Shown one piece after another: positions 26,673-35,817 of a DNA stretch of 62,701 nucleotides; the first letter of the stretch is position 1, and each line of letters opens with the position of its first letter. This DNA comes from JAFGOM01 sp964605795 (GTDB taxonomy: Archaea; Halobacteriota; Methanomicrobia; Methanomicrobiales; Methanospirillaceae). The notes beneath the pieces are model-generated. The model did no database searches. It had not been told where the DNA came from and saw only the letters and a list, made by a program, of their open reading frames with translations. The position numbers and the translations under genes were made by a program. Location of the stretch: assembly GCA_964605795.1 (NCBI GenBank), contig CAZSDZ010000011.1, positions 1 to 62,701 on the forward strand, written 5' to 3'.

Positions 26673-27445
26673 GAAAACCACCTCATAAACATCTGTAGTG
26701 AGAGCGCCGCATCTGGGATGCTTCGTCCCTCAATAACAATAATCTCTTTCTGATACAATGCTTTTACCTGTTCTGATACCGTTTTCCAGGAGACCGTTCC
26801 TGATCCAATGGGGAGATGTTCGTCAGATTTTGTATGGTTATCATGGATATGGAGATGGTCTGCACTGCCGATTAAGGGGTAAAAATTTTTTTCCCAGCGT
26901 GTTGTGTGTGAATGACCGATATCAATAGTCATCCCGACATGTTCCAGCCCTTCAGTCAGTCCTTCCAGTTCATATGGACTCTGACAGAGAAGATCCGGAA
27001 TGGCAGGCATGTTCTCGAGGCAGGTATGGATCCCATGCTCTCCTGCAATCCGGTCTATCTTCTGTAAGGCATTTTTCTGCAATTCCCAGACTTTTTCAGG
27101 GATGAGTTTCCCGGCTGGTCCAAGGTAGCCGGGATGGAACGTAACCATATCGGCAATGCCGGAAGCATGTGCGATGCAGGAACATATCTGCCTGACACTA
27201 ACCTCCCAGATCTGGGGATTGAGAGCGGCAATATTTAAATCACTGTATGGCGCGTGGATTGTGGCCTTAAGTTTTGTACTCTCCAGCGTTTCGATAATTG
27301 CGTCTCGAAAGACTGGTTCATCGAGACGGTATTTGCCATCTGCAGAAATTTCCCATCCGGTATATCCTGTCTCCTCGATGGCATATATCCACGTAATATC
27401 TTCCCATATCTTTGAGGATGAAGCAAAGAAAGGTTTAAATTTCAT
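26669..27445 (-). CDS. Sugar phosphate isomerase/epimerase-like TIM barrel (AP endonuclease 2 family)
   Basis: 258 residues of a xylose-isomerase-like TIM barrel. Family features include KATIHAPYSDLNIAAL, VTFHPGYLG, CLENMPAIPD (metal Glu), MTIDIGHSHTT and HLHIHDNHTKSDEHLPIGSG (metal His/Asp), ending in IVIEGRS. The metal ligands match the divalent-metal isomerase group, so it is probably an enzyme on a sugar or hydroxy-acid substrate, although endonuclease IV is related. It overlaps the kinase-like gene by 11 nt and rnz by 4 nt within one operon. The substrate is not determinable. Confidence 0.88.
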   Translation of the reverse strand: MKFKPFFASSSKIWEDITWIYAIEETGYTGWEISADGKYRLDEPVFRDAIIETLESTKLKATIHAPYSDLNIAALNPQIWEVSVRQICSCIAHASGIADMVTFHPGYLGPAGKLIPEKVWELQKNALQKIDRIAGEHGIHTCLENMPAIPDLLCQSPYELEGLTEGLEHVGMTIDIGHSHTTRWEKNFYPLIGSADHLHIHDNHTKSDEHLPIGSGTVSWKTVSEQVKALYQKEIIVIEGRSIPDAALSLQMFMRWFS

Positions 27446-27989
27446 TATCTGATACCAGATGTCTTAATAAATCCCGTATTTTCTCATGAAATACCGGTAA
27501 TGTACTCGAGTTCTCTATGGTAATATCTGCCATATCAAGTGCCCGGAGGAGTCCAAATGCAGTCTCCCTGGCATCCCGCTGTGAAAGATCAAACAGAGTT
27601 ATGCAGTCGTCTGATCTTTTCCTGTTCTGCAGGCGGGAGAGGCGGGTAGTAGTGTCTGCCACAATCGCGATGAGCGTAAAAGAAGAAAAGGTATCTGCAA
27701 ATACCCTGACCTCTGCGTCTCCCCGTATACCATCGATAAGGACAGCCGGTTTTTTCATCTCTCTAATGAGAGGAATACAAGCCATTGCGATGGCACCGTC
27801 CCCGTTTTTCTCCCTGAGTCGTCTGGCTGTTTCCCCCATATAACTGTCAAGGGGGGGGAGTCCTGCCTTTTTAACCTCGTTGCGGATAACATCTCCCATG
27901 GTTACGACAGGGATGTTCATCTCTTCTGCAATACGTGAACATTCACCTTTCCCGCTTCCCGGAAGACCGACGATTCCGATTACCTGCAT
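27435..27989 (-). CDS. UPF0200 family nucleotide kinase-like P-loop protein
   Basis: 184 residues from the ATG at 27989, the natural start directly before the strand MQVIGIVGLPGSGKGE. The P-loop, the NMP-binding part (VVTMGDVIRNEV) and LIDGIRGDAEV place it with the archaeal UPF0200 proteins, which resemble adenylate and dephospho-CoA kinases. Its start lies 47 bases inside the activase gene upstream in another frame. Phosphoryl transfer to a small nucleotide-like acceptor is inferred; dephospho-CoA kinase activity is possible. Confidence 0.88.
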   Translation of the reverse strand: MQVIGIVGLPGSGKGECSRIAEEMNIPVVTMGDVIRNEVKKAGLPPLDSYMGETARRLREKNGDGAIAMACIPLIREMKKPAVLIDGIRGDAEVRVFADTFSSFTLIAIVADTTTRLSRLQNRKRSDDCITLFDLSQRDARETAFGLLRALDMADITIENSSTLPVFHEKIRDLLRHLVSDNEI

Positions 27990-28686
27990 ATGCAATTTCA
28001 CCCCCCTCACGTGTTCTTATATGAACCGGTCTCTTTAACCGGTCTGCAATATCCATAAGGTCTTCTTCTGAGAGTACGGTAAGGCCTGGGTACACCCCCT
28101 GCTGCAGAACAAGGGTACTAGAATCAGCAATATCCCTGATTATGGATGGCAGTTCATCATCGTATCCTGCAAAAAGAGTGATGACCACTTCAAACTCGGG
28201 AAGATTACCTTCTTTGGCGGCATCCTGGCAGATAGAAAGGGATCTTTTTACTTCATTGACACAATCAACCCCCAGCCGGTTGGTGTACGTCTCCCACCTG
28301 GCCTTGATATCAAGGGCAATATGGTCAATACACCTGTTTTTGATGAGGAGATCAATGGTGTCGGGAAAAACTCCGTTCGTGTGCAACCCTGTCAGAAGAC
28401 CCATCGAATTACATCTTTTTGCGAGATACAGGAGGGTTTCCTGTTGCATGGTTGCTTCTCCTCCGGAAAACACAACTCCACTGATTAAAAGCTGTGCATC
28501 TTGTATCATCTCGATGATGCTTTTTACACTGCGCATGTCTGTACCGGTCTGGATGTCCTTGTTCTGGCAGTACCAGCACCGGACCGGGCAGCCCCGAAAA
28601 AATATGGTACAGACTGATCTTCCTCGCCAGTCAACCGTTGAAAGCGGAACAAATCCACCAAAGTTAATGAGAATTTCTGATGTCAC
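27943..28686 (-). CDS. nrdG: Anaerobic ribonucleotide reductase-activating protein (radical SAM)
   Basis: 247 residues. The radical SAM cluster motif is FRGCPVRCWYCQN with Cys33, Cys37 and Cys40, followed by GVVFSGGEATMQ for SAM binding. It fits the NrdG2-type activases of methanogens, which make the glycyl radical of class III ribonucleotide reductase. The reductase itself is not in the window. First gene of a four-gene minus operon. The last ~16 residues are very basic and lie in the overlap with the kinase gene, so the C-terminus may be loosely constrained. Confidence 0.88.
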   Translation of the reverse strand: MTSEILINFGGFVPLSTVDWRGRSVCTIFFRGCPVRCWYCQNKDIQTGTDMRSVKSIIEMIQDAQLLISGVVFSGGEATMQQETLLYLAKRCNSMGLLTGLHTNGVFPDTIDLLIKNRCIDHIALDIKARWETYTNRLGVDCVNEVKRSLSICQDAAKEGNLPEFEVVITLFAGYDDELPSIIRDIADSSTLVLQQGVYPGLTVLSEEDLMDIADRLKRPVHIRTREGGEIAYAGNRNRRSSGKRER

Positions 28687-28832
28687 GTCTCTCTTATGTG
28701 TTGGGTCTGTTCTCTAATAAGATCGGTCTTTTACCGAATGAATTGGTTCTGCATGCGTGTCATTTGTCGTAATTCAATTTTAATTGTGTAATAAGAAAGA
28801 ACAAATATGCTATTATTTCCGGGAAAGAATCA

Positions 28833-28841
28833 TTTAATTAA
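28833..28841 (+). promoter_or_regulatory. TATA box of thiC (leaderless start)
   Basis: TTTAATTAA centred 27 bases before the thiC ATG, the classical spacing for transcription starting at the initiator codon. No clear Shine-Dalgarno lies before the ATG, consistent with a leaderless mRNA. No CTGAGA-type TPP riboswitch motif occurs between the flanking genes. Confidence 0.5.
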
Positions 28842-28863
28842 TCATTCATCAAATTAGTAGGCT

Positions 28864-30144
28864 ATGACCATAGTCGAAGATGCGCAAGCAGGCATCATCA
28901 CTGACGAGATGAAGGTTGTTGCAAAGCAGGAAGGCGTCACTGAAGATTTTATCAGGCGCGGTATTGCAGCAGGCCACATAGTGATCAATATCTCTCCTTA
29001 CCGGGACGTAAAACTCTGTGGAATTGGTTCCGGTCTTACCACAAAAGTAAACTGTTCTATCGGTACCTCAACTGATATCGTTGATATCGATATGGAAGTA
29101 GAGAAAGCAAAGGCAGGAGAACGCGCAGGCGCGGATACCTTAATGGAGCTCTCAACCGGTGGTGACTTTACCGAGATCCGCAGACGAGTCATTGAAGCGA
29201 CCACACTCTCGGTTGGTAGCGTTCCCTTGTACCAGGCCTTTATCGAAGCAGCCCGGAAGGACGGCGCTGTTGTTCATATGAAAGAGGATGATCTCTTCAG
29301 GATAACTGCAGAACAGGCAAAACTCGGGACCAATTTTATGGCCATTCACACGGGGATCAATCTTCTGACATTAAAGAGATTGCAGAGACAGGGACGGCAT
29401 GGTGGCCTTTGTTCCCGCGGTGGTGCTTTCATGGTTGCCTGGATGCTTCATAATGACAAGGATAATCCTCTCTATACCGAGTTTGATTACCTCTGTGAGA
29501 TCTTAAAAGAGCATGAGGTAACACTCTCGACCGGAAATGGGATGCGGGCAGGAGCGGTCCACGATGCCACCGATCGTGCCCAGATTCAGGAACTCATCAT
29601 CAATACCGAGCTTGGCGATCAGGCGCATGACAAGGGTATCCAGGTCATCATCGAAGGACCGGGACATGTTCCTGTAGATGAGATACAGACCAATGTTACC
29701 CTGATGAAGCGGTTATCAGGCAATAAGCCGTTCTACATGCTCGGACCCATTGTCACGGATATCGCTCCCGGATACGATGACCGGGTATCGGCGATCGGTG
29801 CTGCTCTCTCATCTTCAGCAGGGGCGGATTTCATATGCTATGTAACATCGGCTGAACACCTTGCCCTGCCCAATCTTGAAGAAGTGTATGAGGGAGTCAT
29901 GAGCAGCCGTATCGCTGCGCATGTGGGAGATATGATAAAACTAAAGAAAAGGGATGCTGATCTTGCTATGGGTCATGCCCGCCGTGATCTTGACTGGGAA
30001 GCCCAGTACAATCTTGCAATCAATCCTGAAAGGGCACGGAAAATTCGTACCGAACGGATGCCTGCCGATGCTGATGCCTGTACCATGTGCGGGGATTACT
30101 GTGCCTTAAAGATAGTGAATAAATTTCTCACCCCGCGTAACTAA
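28864..30144 (+). CDS. thiC: Phosphomethylpyrimidine synthase ThiC
   Basis: Converts aminoimidazole ribotide into hydroxymethylpyrimidine phosphate for thiamine, using radical SAM chemistry. 426 residues, normal for archaeal ThiC. The core motifs ALMELSTGGDFTEIRR, EGPGHVPVDEI and MLGPIVTDIAPGYD are present. The C-terminal cluster ligands are Cys406, Cys409 and Cys413 (CTMCGDYCALKI). yjbQ follows on the same strand after about 130 bases. The thiazole-side genes thiM and thiE are at 44.5 kb. Assignment is secure. Confidence 0.96.
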   Translation: MTIVEDAQAGIITDEMKVVAKQEGVTEDFIRRGIAAGHIVINISPYRDVKLCGIGSGLTTKVNCSIGTSTDIVDIDMEVEKAKAGERAGADTLMELSTGGDFTEIRRRVIEATTLSVGSVPLYQAFIEAARKDGAVVHMKEDDLFRITAEQAKLGTNFMAIHTGINLLTLKRLQRQGRHGGLCSRGGAFMVAWMLHNDKDNPLYTEFDYLCEILKEHEVTLSTGNGMRAGAVHDATDRAQIQELIINTELGDQAHDKGIQVIIEGPGHVPVDEIQTNVTLMKRLSGNKPFYMLGPIVTDIAPGYDDRVSAIGAALSSSAGADFICYVTSAEHLALPNLEEVYEGVMSSRIAAHVGDMIKLKKRDADLAMGHARRDLDWEAQYNLAINPERARKIRTERMPADADACTMCGDYCALKIVNKFLTPRN

Positions 30145-30278
30145 CCGGTAGATTCTTTTTCCTCATCTTCTTTCCATTATTACTTCCCTTTATCCGGGAG
30201 ATAGGAAGATGGCGGTATGATGCCTTGTTTTCTTTCTTTCGAAAAACCATTTTTACCGATCCCTGATTATCATCTCGT

Positions 30279-30695
30279 ATGTACCAGGATACCATCCCGG
30301 TTACCACCCATGGAGAAGGTGATATCGTCGATATCTCACGGGATATCAGAGATATCGTGCAGAGATCAGGAATTAATACCGGTCTTGTTCATGTTTTTGT
30401 GGGAGGTTCTACCGCTGCAGTTACTACTATCGAGTATGAAGACGGGGTTTTGTCTGATCTGAACCGTTCGCTCAGGATTATCGCTCCTGACGAAATTTCG
30501 TACCGGCACGATGCTAAATGGAACGACGGAAACGGCCGTTCCCATGTGAAGGCCGCAATTCTTGGGCCGGACCTTATGATCCCTGTCTCTTTTGGCTCTT
30601 TGGCACTCGGGACATGGCAGCAGGTGGTATTGGTAGAACTGGATACGCGTTCATCGCGGAGACGTGATATTGTCATTACCGTACAGGGTTCCTGA
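30279..30695 (+). CDS. yjbQ: YjbQ/UPF0047 family protein, possible thiamine-phosphate synthase
   Basis: 138 residues covering the whole UPF0047 fold. Family motifs: GLVHVFVGGSTAAVTTIEYEDGVL, RHDAKWNDGNGRSHVKAAILG (His-Asp and NGxxH region) and the C-terminal GTWQQVVLVELD. E. coli YjbQ has been shown to have weak thiamine-phosphate synthase activity, and the position directly after thiC supports a thiamine link. The start could also be read from the first in-frame codons near 30240, but the ATG at 30279 fits family length. Confidence 0.9.
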   Translation: MYQDTIPVTTHGEGDIVDISRDIRDIVQRSGINTGLVHVFVGGSTAAVTTIEYEDGVLSDLNRSLRIIAPDEISYRHDAKWNDGNGRSHVKAAILGPDLMIPVSFGSLALGTWQQVVLVELDTRSSRRRDIVITVQGS

Positions 30696-30816
30696 CCAGG
30701 TCAGTGCCACTTCATGAACAGATACTGTTTTTGGAGTGCGATGAAACCCAGATTTTTAAAAAACGAAAAGATACGAGAAGAAGTATTGGTATGGTATCTT
30801 TTGAAAGAGAAGGCTG

Positions 30817-31080
30817 TTAATCAAGCGGAACGGTCTCAAGCTGGGAGACCAGTTCCCATATCCGTGTCCGTGCATGGACCGGCATATTCGGATCACTGCT
30901 TATTTCGTCTATTTTAGATATGGCCTCTGCTGCACGCATTCCGAGATCATTATCCGGGTGCATGAGAAGAGTTCGTGTCTCATCTGCGATACGTCTGATG
31001 TTACGTGGTATCGTACCGTCATCTATGATGGCAGACAACATCTGGATGCAATTTTCTATGGTCTGTTCGGGAGTACTCAT
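30817..31080 (-). CDS. UPF0147 family protein
   Basis: 87 residues from the ATG at 31080, which has a strong GGGTGATT ribosome-binding site. The sequence DGTIPRNIRRIADE with MRAAEAISKIDEISSDPNMP is diagnostic of the archaeal UPF0147 family of small helical proteins with no known function. It is divergent from the p27-type zinc protein across a short shared regulatory region containing a 16-bp palindrome and a TATA box that reads in both directions. Confidence 0.93.
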   Translation of the reverse strand: MSTPEQTIENCIQMLSAIIDDGTIPRNIRRIADETRTLLMHPDNDLGMRAAEAISKIDEISSDPNMPVHARTRIWELVSQLETVPLD

Positions 31081-31100
31081 GCAATCACCCTTATAATCCT

Positions 31101-31116
31101 TCCTTACTAGTAAGGA
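31101..31116. promoter_or_regulatory. 16-bp perfect palindrome, putative operator
   Basis: TCCTTACTAGTAAGGA is identical on both strands. It lies between the TATA element (31125-31133) and the UPF0147 start, right where minus-strand transcription would begin, so a bound dimer could block UPF0147 expression. Confidence 0.45.
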
Positions 31117-31124
31117 TATGAACA

Positions 31125-31133
31125 CTTAAATAG
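31125..31133. promoter_or_regulatory. Shared TATA element for divergent genes
   Basis: CTTAAATAG reads as a TATA box on either strand. Its centre is 27-28 bases from the plus ATG at 31157 (leaderless start) and about 50 bases from the minus ATG at 31080 (short leader with Shine-Dalgarno). Confidence 0.45.
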
Positions 31134-31156
31134 TTGCCACAGACTACCTGTTGAGT

Positions 31157-31563
31157 ATGAAAAAACCCGATGAAATAATGGCAGAATTCCTTTTAAAAGG
31201 AGGAAAAATGCTTGCTTCATCCTGTTCTGCATGTGGTTCTCCCCTTTTTTTATACAAAGGAGAAACGCTCTGTGTCGTCTGTGATGAGAGGAAGAATGCA
31301 GNNNNNNNNNNATTCGCAACGGTAAATCAATAAAATCAGGTGTGCATAACGTCTCCCCGTCTGGTGCCAGTGAACCGGGAGCCGTTGATGATTCCGAAAA
31401 GCCGGCAGGAGAAGGGGTGATGCCAGGTGAACTGGCTTTTGTAATCTCACAAACAATTTACGATCTGCTTGATAGGGTCTCTCACGAACAGGATACCAGG
31501 CGGGTTTTGGATCTCATGCAGGCAGTGCGGGATGGTGCAGAGGCTCTTTCCTACCTGGAGTAA
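31157..31563 (+). CDS. Autoantigen p27 / SSSCA1-type zinc protein, interrupted by an assembly gap
   Basis: The N-terminal part (PDEIMAEFLLKGGKMLASSC, then CSACGSPLF and CVVCDE) is the Auto_anti-p27 zinc ribbon with two CxxC pairs. It enters the N run at 31302. The frame that leaves the gap (IRNGKSIKSGV onward) stays open to 31563 and holds a helical C-terminus (QTIYDLLDRVSHEQDT). The two parts are out of frame because the 10-N filler has arbitrary length; a true gap length of 3n+2 would join them. I therefore annotate one gene. Function unknown in archaea. Confidence 0.8.
31302..31311. other. Assembly gap, 10 N
   Basis: Ten N bases inside the p27-type gene. The flanking frames show that the real missing length is 2 modulo 3, so 10 is a placeholder. 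Confidence 0.95.
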
Positions 31564-31572
31564 AATCAGGTC

Positions 31573-33888
31573 TTATGATTCCTCGTACGGTGAGTTTACT
31601 AGGGAAACGATCCGCTCCGCTTTTCCCTGGCCAATCCCTTTAATCCGTAACAAGTCATCCCGCTCTGCCGTAATAACGTTCCTGACTGAACCAAACTCCG
31701 CAAGGAGTCTCTTTGCATGGATAGATCCAATTTCAGGCAGGGAGCAGATTATCTGTTCCTTTGCTGCGTTTTGTGAGAGATAAGGTTTCTGGAGCCACAT
31801 GGCACCACCGGTTTTCTCTTCCCGCTTCTCCCTGCGCGCAATAAGATAGATCATGGCAGCCGTCTCTTCTGCATCCTTTGTGTAAAGGATAGTCACTCCC
31901 ATGTCTATCGCAATGGCAGCAAGAGTACCCCTGATAGCGTTTGGATGGATATCCCGCTGTCCATAGAGATCCTCTCCCTCGATGATGAGAACAGGCCTGG
32001 TTGCATGCTGACTCATGGAATGAATCTGACCCAGCAGGTCACGGTTGATGAGTGAATCGACAAAGTCACGGGTGGTCTTTCGTTCAATGATTATCCTGTC
32101 TCCGATCTGATAATCCCCAAACGGCAGTCGCATCAGCTCAATTTTGGTTCCTAGGTTTGAGAGTTCCTCTGCCACCCGTGACATCGTTTCCCGGTCATCA
32201 ATCATCACAAGCGGGCTTTCTGATTCATCCCCGGGATTCGGATCCCGGACTTTAAAGGACCGAGTGTTTATCTCTTCGGTATCGATCCCTGGAATTTGGG
32301 CCTGCCGGGATTTGGGCTGTTTCTGTAACTCTTTAATCTCTTTTACCATTGCCCGTTCCCTGTTCTGGGAGACGAACCGGAAGGTCTCATCTGATGTGTC
32401 CTTTGTTACCAGTACGAGGATTTTCCCGGTTCCGTGCCTGCCGGTTCTCCCTTTCCTCTGGATGGAACGGATCTCGGACGGCACCGGTTCATAAAAGACA
32501 ACAAGGTCTGTTGAGGGGATATCAAGTCCTTCCTCTCCGACTGATGTTGCGACGAGAACCCGGTATCGCCCCTCGCGGAACTGGTTGAGTGTCTCTATCT
32601 GTTTCTTCTGGCTGAGACCCTTCTCACGCTCCTTTGTTGTCTGCCCGACAAATCTCCCTGCATCGATCCCTTCTTTCTCGAGAATTCCCACTATCTGGCT
32701 TACTGTATCCCGGTACGTGGCAAATATAATGATTCGCCTATCAGAATCCCTATCCAGTTCTTCCCTGATAAGACCGGGGAGGGCAAGCAGTTTCGGATGG
32801 CATTCCTCTGAAAAGAGGAGACTTTTCTCGAATGCTTCAGTAAATAAGGGATCTTTTGCTATCCGTGCTGCAGCCCGTGTTCCTCCTGCAGATGTACCGT
32901 CTGCATGTAATTTTTCCAGGTATCCGCGTAATACAAGGCATCCCTGTGACTCACCAAGACTGATGGCATGCCGGATCTTTAAGCACTCTGCATGAATACT
33001 TGCAGCAATAAACCCATCCGGGTCTTTTAAGGATATTCTGCTCTGTATTGCCCCGTGTAACTGGTTCAACACTTTCATCGAGAGATTCTGTCGTTTTGGT
33101 GCATCATACCCCATCCGTTGCAGTTCACCGAGACGGTCGTCAAGCATGCGTGAGAGGAGACTGATGATATCCCGAATCTCACGGGGGAGGGGTACATCAA
33201 GAAAGGTTACCTCCCGCTCATGAACATACGGACGGACGTCAGGATCGGTCTCGACCCTGGTCTGGACGTTTGATATACAGAGATTTTCGCAGATATCCTG
33301 TATCTTTTCCCGATTGCCCCCCGGGGATGCAGTCATCGCGAGAATGAGGGGATCTTTTGCGGTCTCCATGTACCTCCCGGCTAAAAAGACATAACTGTAA
33401 TTTCCCACTGCTCGGTGTCCTTCGTCAAAAATAAGAAGTGATACATCAGAAAGGGTGTACCTGCCTGCAATGAGATCATTTTTTATGACCTGCGGGGTTG
33501 CAAAACAGACCGTGGCTCGTTTCCATGCATGCATCCTGCTCTGCGGATCTGCATCCCCGGTAAAGAGGAGATACGGTTCTGTATCGATACTATCGTTGCT
33601 GGTTGTATCTTTGCTCTGCACATCCTTCTTTTCAAGCGCGAGATGGGTACTGAAATAGCGCATGTGCTGTTCAATTAAGGGCTTTGTCGGAGCAAGCATG
33701 AGTATCCTGCCCCCGTTGTTATACAGGCGTGACGCCGCGGTAAGCAGTGCGATTGCCGTCTTCCCGAGACCGGTCGGGATTACCACGAGGGTGTTTCCAT
33801 CAAGAGCCTGCATTGCTATCGCGAGTTGGTATGCCCGTCTTTCAATGCTGTTCTTTCTGATGAGGGGATGCGTTACAAATTCTGTCAC
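31573..33888 (-). CDS. hef: Hef: helicase-nuclease of the XPF/FANCM family
   Basis: 771 residues. The N-terminal superfamily 2 helicase has VVIPTGLGKTAIAL (Walker A), LLIFDEGHRAVG (DEGH box), MTASPGG (motif III) and the C-terminal half with QRKGRTGRHG (motif VI). The XPF-type nuclease follows at about residues 560-690, with active-site IIIERKTTRDFVDSL. Two helix-hairpin-helix motifs close it (LLRIKGIGQGKAERI). Hef processes stalled forks and branched DNA in euryarchaea. Its ATG overlaps the glyS stop by 4 nt, so it is translationally coupled to a tRNA synthetase. Assignment is secure. Confidence 0.97.
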   Translation of the reverse strand: MTEFVTHPLIRKNSIERRAYQLAIAMQALDGNTLVVIPTGLGKTAIALLTAASRLYNNGGRILMLAPTKPLIEQHMRYFSTHLALEKKDVQSKDTTSNDSIDTEPYLLFTGDADPQSRMHAWKRATVCFATPQVIKNDLIAGRYTLSDVSLLIFDEGHRAVGNYSYVFLAGRYMETAKDPLILAMTASPGGNREKIQDICENLCISNVQTRVETDPDVRPYVHEREVTFLDVPLPREIRDIISLLSRMLDDRLGELQRMGYDAPKRQNLSMKVLNQLHGAIQSRISLKDPDGFIAASIHAECLKIRHAISLGESQGCLVLRGYLEKLHADGTSAGGTRAAARIAKDPLFTEAFEKSLLFSEECHPKLLALPGLIREELDRDSDRRIIIFATYRDTVSQIVGILEKEGIDAGRFVGQTTKEREKGLSQKKQIETLNQFREGRYRVLVATSVGEEGLDIPSTDLVVFYEPVPSEIRSIQRKGRTGRHGTGKILVLVTKDTSDETFRFVSQNRERAMVKEIKELQKQPKSRQAQIPGIDTEEINTRSFKVRDPNPGDESESPLVMIDDRETMSRVAEELSNLGTKIELMRLPFGDYQIGDRIIIERKTTRDFVDSLINRDLLGQIHSMSQHATRPVLIIEGEDLYGQRDIHPNAIRGTLAAIAIDMGVTILYTKDAEETAAMIYLIARREKREEKTGGAMWLQKPYLSQNAAKEQIICSLPEIGSIHAKRLLAEFGSVRNVITAERDDLLRIKGIGQGKAERIVSLVNSPYEES

Positions 33889-35603
33889 ATTAAATCTGCA
33901 AACCTGCGTGAACCATTGATGAGGTCTCTGATGAGATCTGGAACTTCCTCAATATCGATACGGACCTGTTTCATGCTGTCGCGCTCCCGGAGTGTGACCG
34001 TGTTGTTTTCTTTGCTGTCGTAATCGATAGTTACCGCAAAAACAGTACCGATCTCATCCTGGCGTCGATATCTCCTGCCGATAGCCCCGGAATCATCATA
34101 TTGTGCCATGATGCCGGATTTATGCAGTTGCTCGGTGAGCCGGATTGCAATCTCATCAAGTCCGTCACGGGGCATCAGGGGGAAGACTGCAACCTGGATA
34201 GGGGCTATTATGGGAGGAAGCCGTAATATCTTTCGTATCTCCCCTTCAACCATCTCTTCGTTGTAGGTATGCTCAAGAACGGCATAGAGCATCCGATCTA
34301 TCCCGAAACTGGGTTCTATTACGTGTGGCATCACATCAACACCCCGGACGAGAACCTCTTCCTCGATGACTTCATAGAGATCGGCAGGAATGAAGATCTC
34401 TTTCCCATCAATGGTAACCGAAGCTCCATCTTGCCCGGGTTCTGTCTCTGCAAGTGCCTCTGCGATGTATTTTGCTTTATCCCGATACCGGGGACCCAGT
34501 ACTCCCATGTTTGCTGTTATCCGCTTTTGTTTCTCTTTTTTCGGAGTGTCAAACGGGATAAATACACGAAACCGTTCACCGCTATGCTTCTCGTGAGCCC
34601 GTAAGTCATAATCAGTCCTGTCTGCGATGCCGACTGTTTCAACCCAGCCAAAGCGTTCTGAAAAGATCTCGGCGTCCCAGCAGTCAAGTGCATAATGTGC
34701 CCGTTCATCAGGAAGGTGCTGACGGAACCGTAATTTCTCCGGGTCGATACCGATGGTTGTCAGGATCTCATGTGTTAAGGCAAGGTAATAGGCAACATAC
34801 TCATTTGCGATGACTGACTCAGAGACTGCCTGTTCCATGGTGTAGACCTTTGCCTCCTCTTTGTTTAATTGCTGGCGGAAAGAGAGGAGGGAGAAAGCAT
34901 ACGAAGCGTACCGAAAGAAATAAGGGTGCTGTTTTTTGTCAGGATGAACAAATATCTCGGCCTCGGCCTGGGAGAACTCCCGTAACCGGATCATTCCCTG
35001 CCGGGGCGAGATCTCGTTGCGGTATGACTTTCCAATCTGAACGGTACCAAAGGGTAATTTGTCCCGGTAAAATCTCAAAAGCCGTGAAAAATCGGTAAAG
35101 ATCCCTTGTGCGGTCTCAGGTCTGAGATACCCCCGTCGTTGTGATCCCGGACCGATGGTTGTCTGAAACATCAGGTTAAATGAGAAGACTTCTGTTTTGC
35201 CAAGAATCTCGTTACAGATCGGGCAGGGAAAGGGTGCAATACATGCAGCGAGCTCCTCTTCCTTTTTCGTTGCCGCATCAGGGACGTGATTCTCTTCAGC
35301 AATATGATCAGCACGTAGATATTCCTGGCAGTGCGGGCATTGGCACATCTTATCTGAAAATCCCTTTACATGGCCGGAAGCAACATAGATTGCCTCCTGT
35401 CCGAGCGTTGGACATTCAATCTCGTAGTATCCTTCCCGAATTACGAAAAATGACCGCCATGTATCTTCTATCCGCCGTTTCAACATGGTGCCAAGAGGCC
35501 CGTAATCTATTAAACCTGCAACAGAGCCGTAACACTCGGAAGTGGGCCAGACAAATCCACGACGACGTGCAAGATCCATTACACTCTCAAAAATATCACT
35601 CAT
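33885..35603 (-). CDS. glyS: Glycyl-tRNA synthetase (archaeal/eukaryotic alpha2 type)
   Basis: Charges tRNA-Gly. 572 residues, class II core with RRGFVWPTSECYGSVAGLIDYGPLG at the start of the domain, motif 2 in IGKSYRNEISPRQGM, and motif 3 in EPSFGIDRMLYA. A zinc-binding insert is visible as CQCPHCQEYL and later CPICNEIL. The C-terminal anticodon-binding domain begins near residue 450 (PIQVAVFPLMPRDG). First gene of the glyS-hef operon. Complete and unremarkable apart from its partner. Confidence 0.97.
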   Translation of the reverse strand: MSDIFESVMDLARRRGFVWPTSECYGSVAGLIDYGPLGTMLKRRIEDTWRSFFVIREGYYEIECPTLGQEAIYVASGHVKGFSDKMCQCPHCQEYLRADHIAEENHVPDAATKKEEELAACIAPFPCPICNEILGKTEVFSFNLMFQTTIGPGSQRRGYLRPETAQGIFTDFSRLLRFYRDKLPFGTVQIGKSYRNEISPRQGMIRLREFSQAEAEIFVHPDKKQHPYFFRYASYAFSLLSFRQQLNKEEAKVYTMEQAVSESVIANEYVAYYLALTHEILTTIGIDPEKLRFRQHLPDERAHYALDCWDAEIFSERFGWVETVGIADRTDYDLRAHEKHSGERFRVFIPFDTPKKEKQKRITANMGVLGPRYRDKAKYIAEALAETEPGQDGASVTIDGKEIFIPADLYEVIEEEVLVRGVDVMPHVIEPSFGIDRMLYAVLEHTYNEEMVEGEIRKILRLPPIIAPIQVAVFPLMPRDGLDEIAIRLTEQLHKSGIMAQYDDSGAIGRRYRRQDEIGTVFAVTIDYDSKENNTVTLRERDSMKQVRIDIEEVPDLIRDLINGSRRFADLM

Positions 35604-35817
35604 ATGATCACGTATATCCAGATTCTCTTATGTTTAGGGTCATGATACCATAAATCCTATCACCGGGAACTGTTTTTTTGGATTCATGGACCGCAGATCT
35701 CTACACAGAGTGTATGAGGGTCTAAACCCCCCCCTGAATCTTTTGGTATTACTGTTCAGGTCAGAAATCCCGCCATAATGCCTGATGACCTGTTCAAATA
35801 TGGGATCAAATCAACAG

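Noticed and set aside
28687..28863. TPP riboswitch before thiC
   Set aside because: No CTGAGA or matching stem sequence; the TATA spacing predicts a leaderless transcript.
31342..31563. Independent gene starting at GTG 31342
   Set aside because: The frame is open upstream to the N run and continues the p27-type protein.
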